Positions 5,766-7,059 of a stretch of DNA of 7,059 nt are shown here, in pieces. The number at the start of each line of letters is the position of its first letter. Within the stretch, counting starts at the first letter, position 1. This stretch comes from an uncultured Bacillota bacterium. Lineage in GTDB: Bacteria; Bacillota; Clostridia; Christensenellales; UBA1242. The DNA is taken from the NCBI GenBank assembly GCA_937889705.1, contig CALBYO010000112.1, positions 1 to 7,059 on the forward strand, read 5' to 3'. Position numbers and translations under genes: made by a program. The notes beneath the pieces were generated by a model. It was not told where the DNA came from and ran no database searches. It was given only the letters and a program-made list of their open reading frames with translations.

Positions 5766-6140
5766 ATGAATTGTAATAATGAATATGAATGTGGATATAT
5801 CAACAAACCCTACACAAATTTAAGACCATTCACCAGTTTTACGCCTTGCCCTAGATTTTCTTGTCCACAATTTAATCACCTTCCAAATTGTGGTTGCTTT
5901 CCAAATTTAGATCCTTGCTATAACCCTTGCGAGCGCCCTTGCAGTCCACCATTTAACCCTTGTAATCCGCCTTTTAACTCTTGCAGACCACCTATCAATC
6001 CTTGTCAACCTTGCAACCCAAATTTTGGTCAACCTTGTTTAAGCCCACGCGATTTGCTATTCTTCATGGGCGGTTACAGCACCAGGAAACATAGATATCA
6101 ACCTTGCGAGAACAGACGCATTTTGCCCGGTCAAGATTAG
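5766..6140 (+). CDS. Cys/Pro-rich small protein of unknown function
   Basis: I do not recognise this 124-residue protein. It contains 15 Cys (12%) and about 24 Pro (19%), with many Asn, Phe and Arg and almost no Val or Ala. Cys51, Cys55 and Cys59 are spaced by four, and Cys59, Cys66, Cys73 and Cys80 by seven, forming three CxPP(F/I)N(P/S) repeats. The region before residue 95 contains most of the Cys; the tail (LSPRDLLFFMGGYSTRKHRYQPC...) is different, with one short hydrophobic stretch (LLFFMGGY, 97-104). There is no signal peptide and no clean zinc-finger spacing. Low-complexity Cys-rich proteins of this kind occur in spore coats and exosporia, so a disulfide cross-linked structural role is a guess; metal binding is the alternative. 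A strong ribosome binding site supports expression. The 3' end overlaps murI on the other strand by 84 bp. Confidence 0.7.
   Translation: MNCNNEYECGYINKPYTNLRPFTSFTPCPRFSCPQFNHLPNCGCFPNLDPCYNPCERPCSPPFNPCNPPFNSCRPPINPCQPCNPNFGQPCLSPRDLLFFMGGYSTRKHRYQPCENRRILPGQD
5940..6002 (+). repeat. Three seven-residue CxPP(F/I)N(P/S) repeats
   Basis: Residues 59-79 of the Cys/Pro-rich protein consist of three 21-base units, CSPPFNP, CNPPFNS and CRPPINP, followed by Cys80, which opens a broken fourth unit. The DNA of the units is similar but not identical, so the amino-acid pattern is better kept than the bases. Confidence 0.75.
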
Positions 6141-6854
6141 TTCTACATTGTTATATTTTTTGATAGTTTTATAGTAAATTTTACTTTCGCCTTCAAGCCG
6201 ATTTAAAATGTATTTGGTTCTTCTTGCAACGCTTTTTTCGCAAGAAATTATTTCCGCTTTTGGCAAAATTTTCTTAATATTTGACTTTACAAAATTATAA
6301 TGTGTGCAACCCAAAACAACGGCGTCATAACCTTTATCTTTTATGTTTTCTTCTAATAATTTATCAATTTTTTGCGGCTCATTTTCATAATAATCGTCAA
6401 TATATTTGGCAAGTTCTTTTATGAACATTTTTTTGACTTTTATTCCCCGTGTTCTTGCAATTAAGGAATAATATTTCAAGGTTTTATTGCTCTTTAAAGT
6501 TCGCTTTGTTGCAAGCACCAAAATTCGTTTTTTGCCGCTATCAATAGCCGTTTTTATTGGCGGTTCAACAAACACGCATGGCAAAGACGGATAGTTTTTA
6601 AGTATGCTTTCTTTTGCTATTGCAGTTGCAGTGTTGCACGCCACAACCAGCATTTTTATGCCGCGTTTCACGACTAAAAAGTTGACTATTTTTAGCACAT
6701 ACTCAATTATTTTTTTACTCTTTTTATCGCCATAAGGCGCGTTTAATGTGTCGGCAACAAAAACATAATTTTCGCTCGGCAATTCCTTGATTATAGCCTT
6801 TAAAATACTTGCTCCGCCAACGCCGCTATCAATAACTCCAATAGGTAATTCCAT
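6057..6854 (-). CDS. murI: Glutamate racemase (MurI)
   Basis: MurI interconverts L- and D-glutamate without a cofactor, supplying D-glutamate for peptidoglycan stem peptides; it is cytoplasmic. The 265 residues match the usual length. GVIDSGVGG (6-14) carries Asp9 and Ser10, ADTLNAPYGDKKS (34-46) is the DTxxxPYG segment, ACNTATA (72-78) holds the first catalytic Cys73, VEPPIK (96-101) is the substrate-side loop, and GCTHY (182-186) holds the second catalytic Cys183 with His185. The usual C-terminal IDSG-type segment is here ISCEKSVARR, a divergence but outside the two catalytic cysteines. The ATG at 6854 gives the expected N-terminus; the ribosome binding site is poor (AAAGAG almost touching the ATG). 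Upstream, 32 bases away, is the end of another minus-strand gene, so they may be co-transcribed. The last 28 codons, including the stop, overlap the opposing Cys/Pro-rich gene. No terminator follows. Confidence 0.94.
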   Translation of the reverse strand: MELPIGVIDSGVGGASILKAIIKELPSENYVFVADTLNAPYGDKKSKKIIEYVLKIVNFLVVKRGIKMLVVACNTATAIAKESILKNYPSLPCVFVEPPIKTAIDSGKKRILVLATKRTLKSNKTLKYYSLIARTRGIKVKKMFIKELAKYIDDYYENEPQKIDKLLEENIKDKGYDAVVLGCTHYNFVKSNIKKILPKAEIISCEKSVARRTKYILNRLEGESKIYYKTIKKYNNVELILTGQNASVLARLISMFPGAVTAHEE

Positions 6855-6886
6855 ACTCTTTATATATGAAATTTTAAACGCGTGAG

Positions 6887-7059
6887 TTAATTTGAAATCA
6901 AATTTTTTATATCTTCTTTTGAAAGTTCTGGGAAAAAGATATTATTGAGCGCTCCTGCTATTATTTCGCTGCAATTTGCCACCTGCCTGTCAATATTTTT
7001 TGGTGCTAAAACAAGTTCTTTCAAAAGTTGTTTTTTGCTTTTGAAACTTGCATTAATTT
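6887..7059 (-). CDS. C-terminal part of an unidentified protein (partial)
   Basis: A minus-strand frame is open from the window edge to a TAA at 6887-6889, encoding the last 56 residues of a protein that starts outside. It begins INASFKSKKQLLKEL and ends FFPELSKEDIKNLISN. The sequence is helical-looking, with a hydrophobic middle (ANCSEIIAGALNNIFF). The final LSKEDIKNLI resembles the C-terminal helix seen in MarR-type regulators (LSEEExxxL), but this is too little for an assignment. Codon choice and the absence of stops over 56 codons in an AT-rich sequence support it as coding. It lies 32 bases upstream of murI on the same strand, with no terminator between. Confidence 0.6.
   Translation of the reverse strand, partial: INASFKSKKQLLKELVLAPKNIDRQVANCSEIIAGALNNIFFPELSKEDIKNLISN

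Overview
This 7.1-kb window is AT-rich chromosomal DNA, roughly one-third G+C by eye. It most likely comes from an anaerobic, low-GC Gram-positive bacterium (Bacillota, class Clostridia or a relative). The evidence is the presence of spoVG, a MurC of the Firmicutes/clostridial type (EACEYxNSFL in place of the usual EADExDxSFL), a flippase-like protein with the Firmicutes-style TPMSTGGEPF motif, TTG start codons, AGGAGG-type ribosome binding sites and simple T-tailed hairpin terminators. I see no rRNA, tRNA, CRISPR array, insertion sequence or phage gene.

Layout from left to right. Bases 1-242 hold no convincing gene but contain several hairpins read on the minus strand, two of them with U-tracts. 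A short-chain dehydrogenase/reductase (243-1019, minus) has its own promoter and terminator. Next come a strong hairpin terminator and spoVG (1182-1457, minus), whose real start is a TTG behind a clear Shine-Dalgarno sequence. The spoVG promoter carries a 10-bp palindrome in its spacer. Divergent from spoVG is murC (plus, to 2904), with no visible ribosome binding site. Starting 12 bases after the murC stop is a near-consensus promoter (TTGACA, 17 bp, TGATAATAT). It drives a compact three-gene unit, 2978-5718: a flippase-like membrane protein with a long charged N-terminal tail, a YqeY protein and a metallophosphoesterase. Each stop codon is separated from the next start by a single base, and the unit ends in a terminator that begins inside the last gene.

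To the right lies a small gene (5766-6140, plus) for a protein that is 12% Cys and 19% Pro, built partly of seven-residue repeats, with a strong ribosome binding site. Its 3' end overlaps the 3' end of murI (glutamate racemase, 6057-6854, minus) by 84 bp, and no terminator lies between them. The window ends in the 3' part of an unidentified minus-strand gene, 32 bases upstream of murI and probably co-transcribed with it.

Functionally, the two firmly assignable metabolic genes, murI (D-glutamate supply) and murC (addition of L-alanine to UDP-MurNAc), both act in early peptidoglycan synthesis. SpoVG is a site-specific nucleic-acid-binding regulator and the flippase-like protein acts at the membrane, so the region has a cell-envelope flavour. 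The least explained items are the Cys/Pro-rich protein with its overlap into murI, the hairpin cluster at the left edge, and the palindromes at the spoVG promoter and at the end of the three-gene unit. I did not find a clear multi-gene defence or novel enzymatic system.
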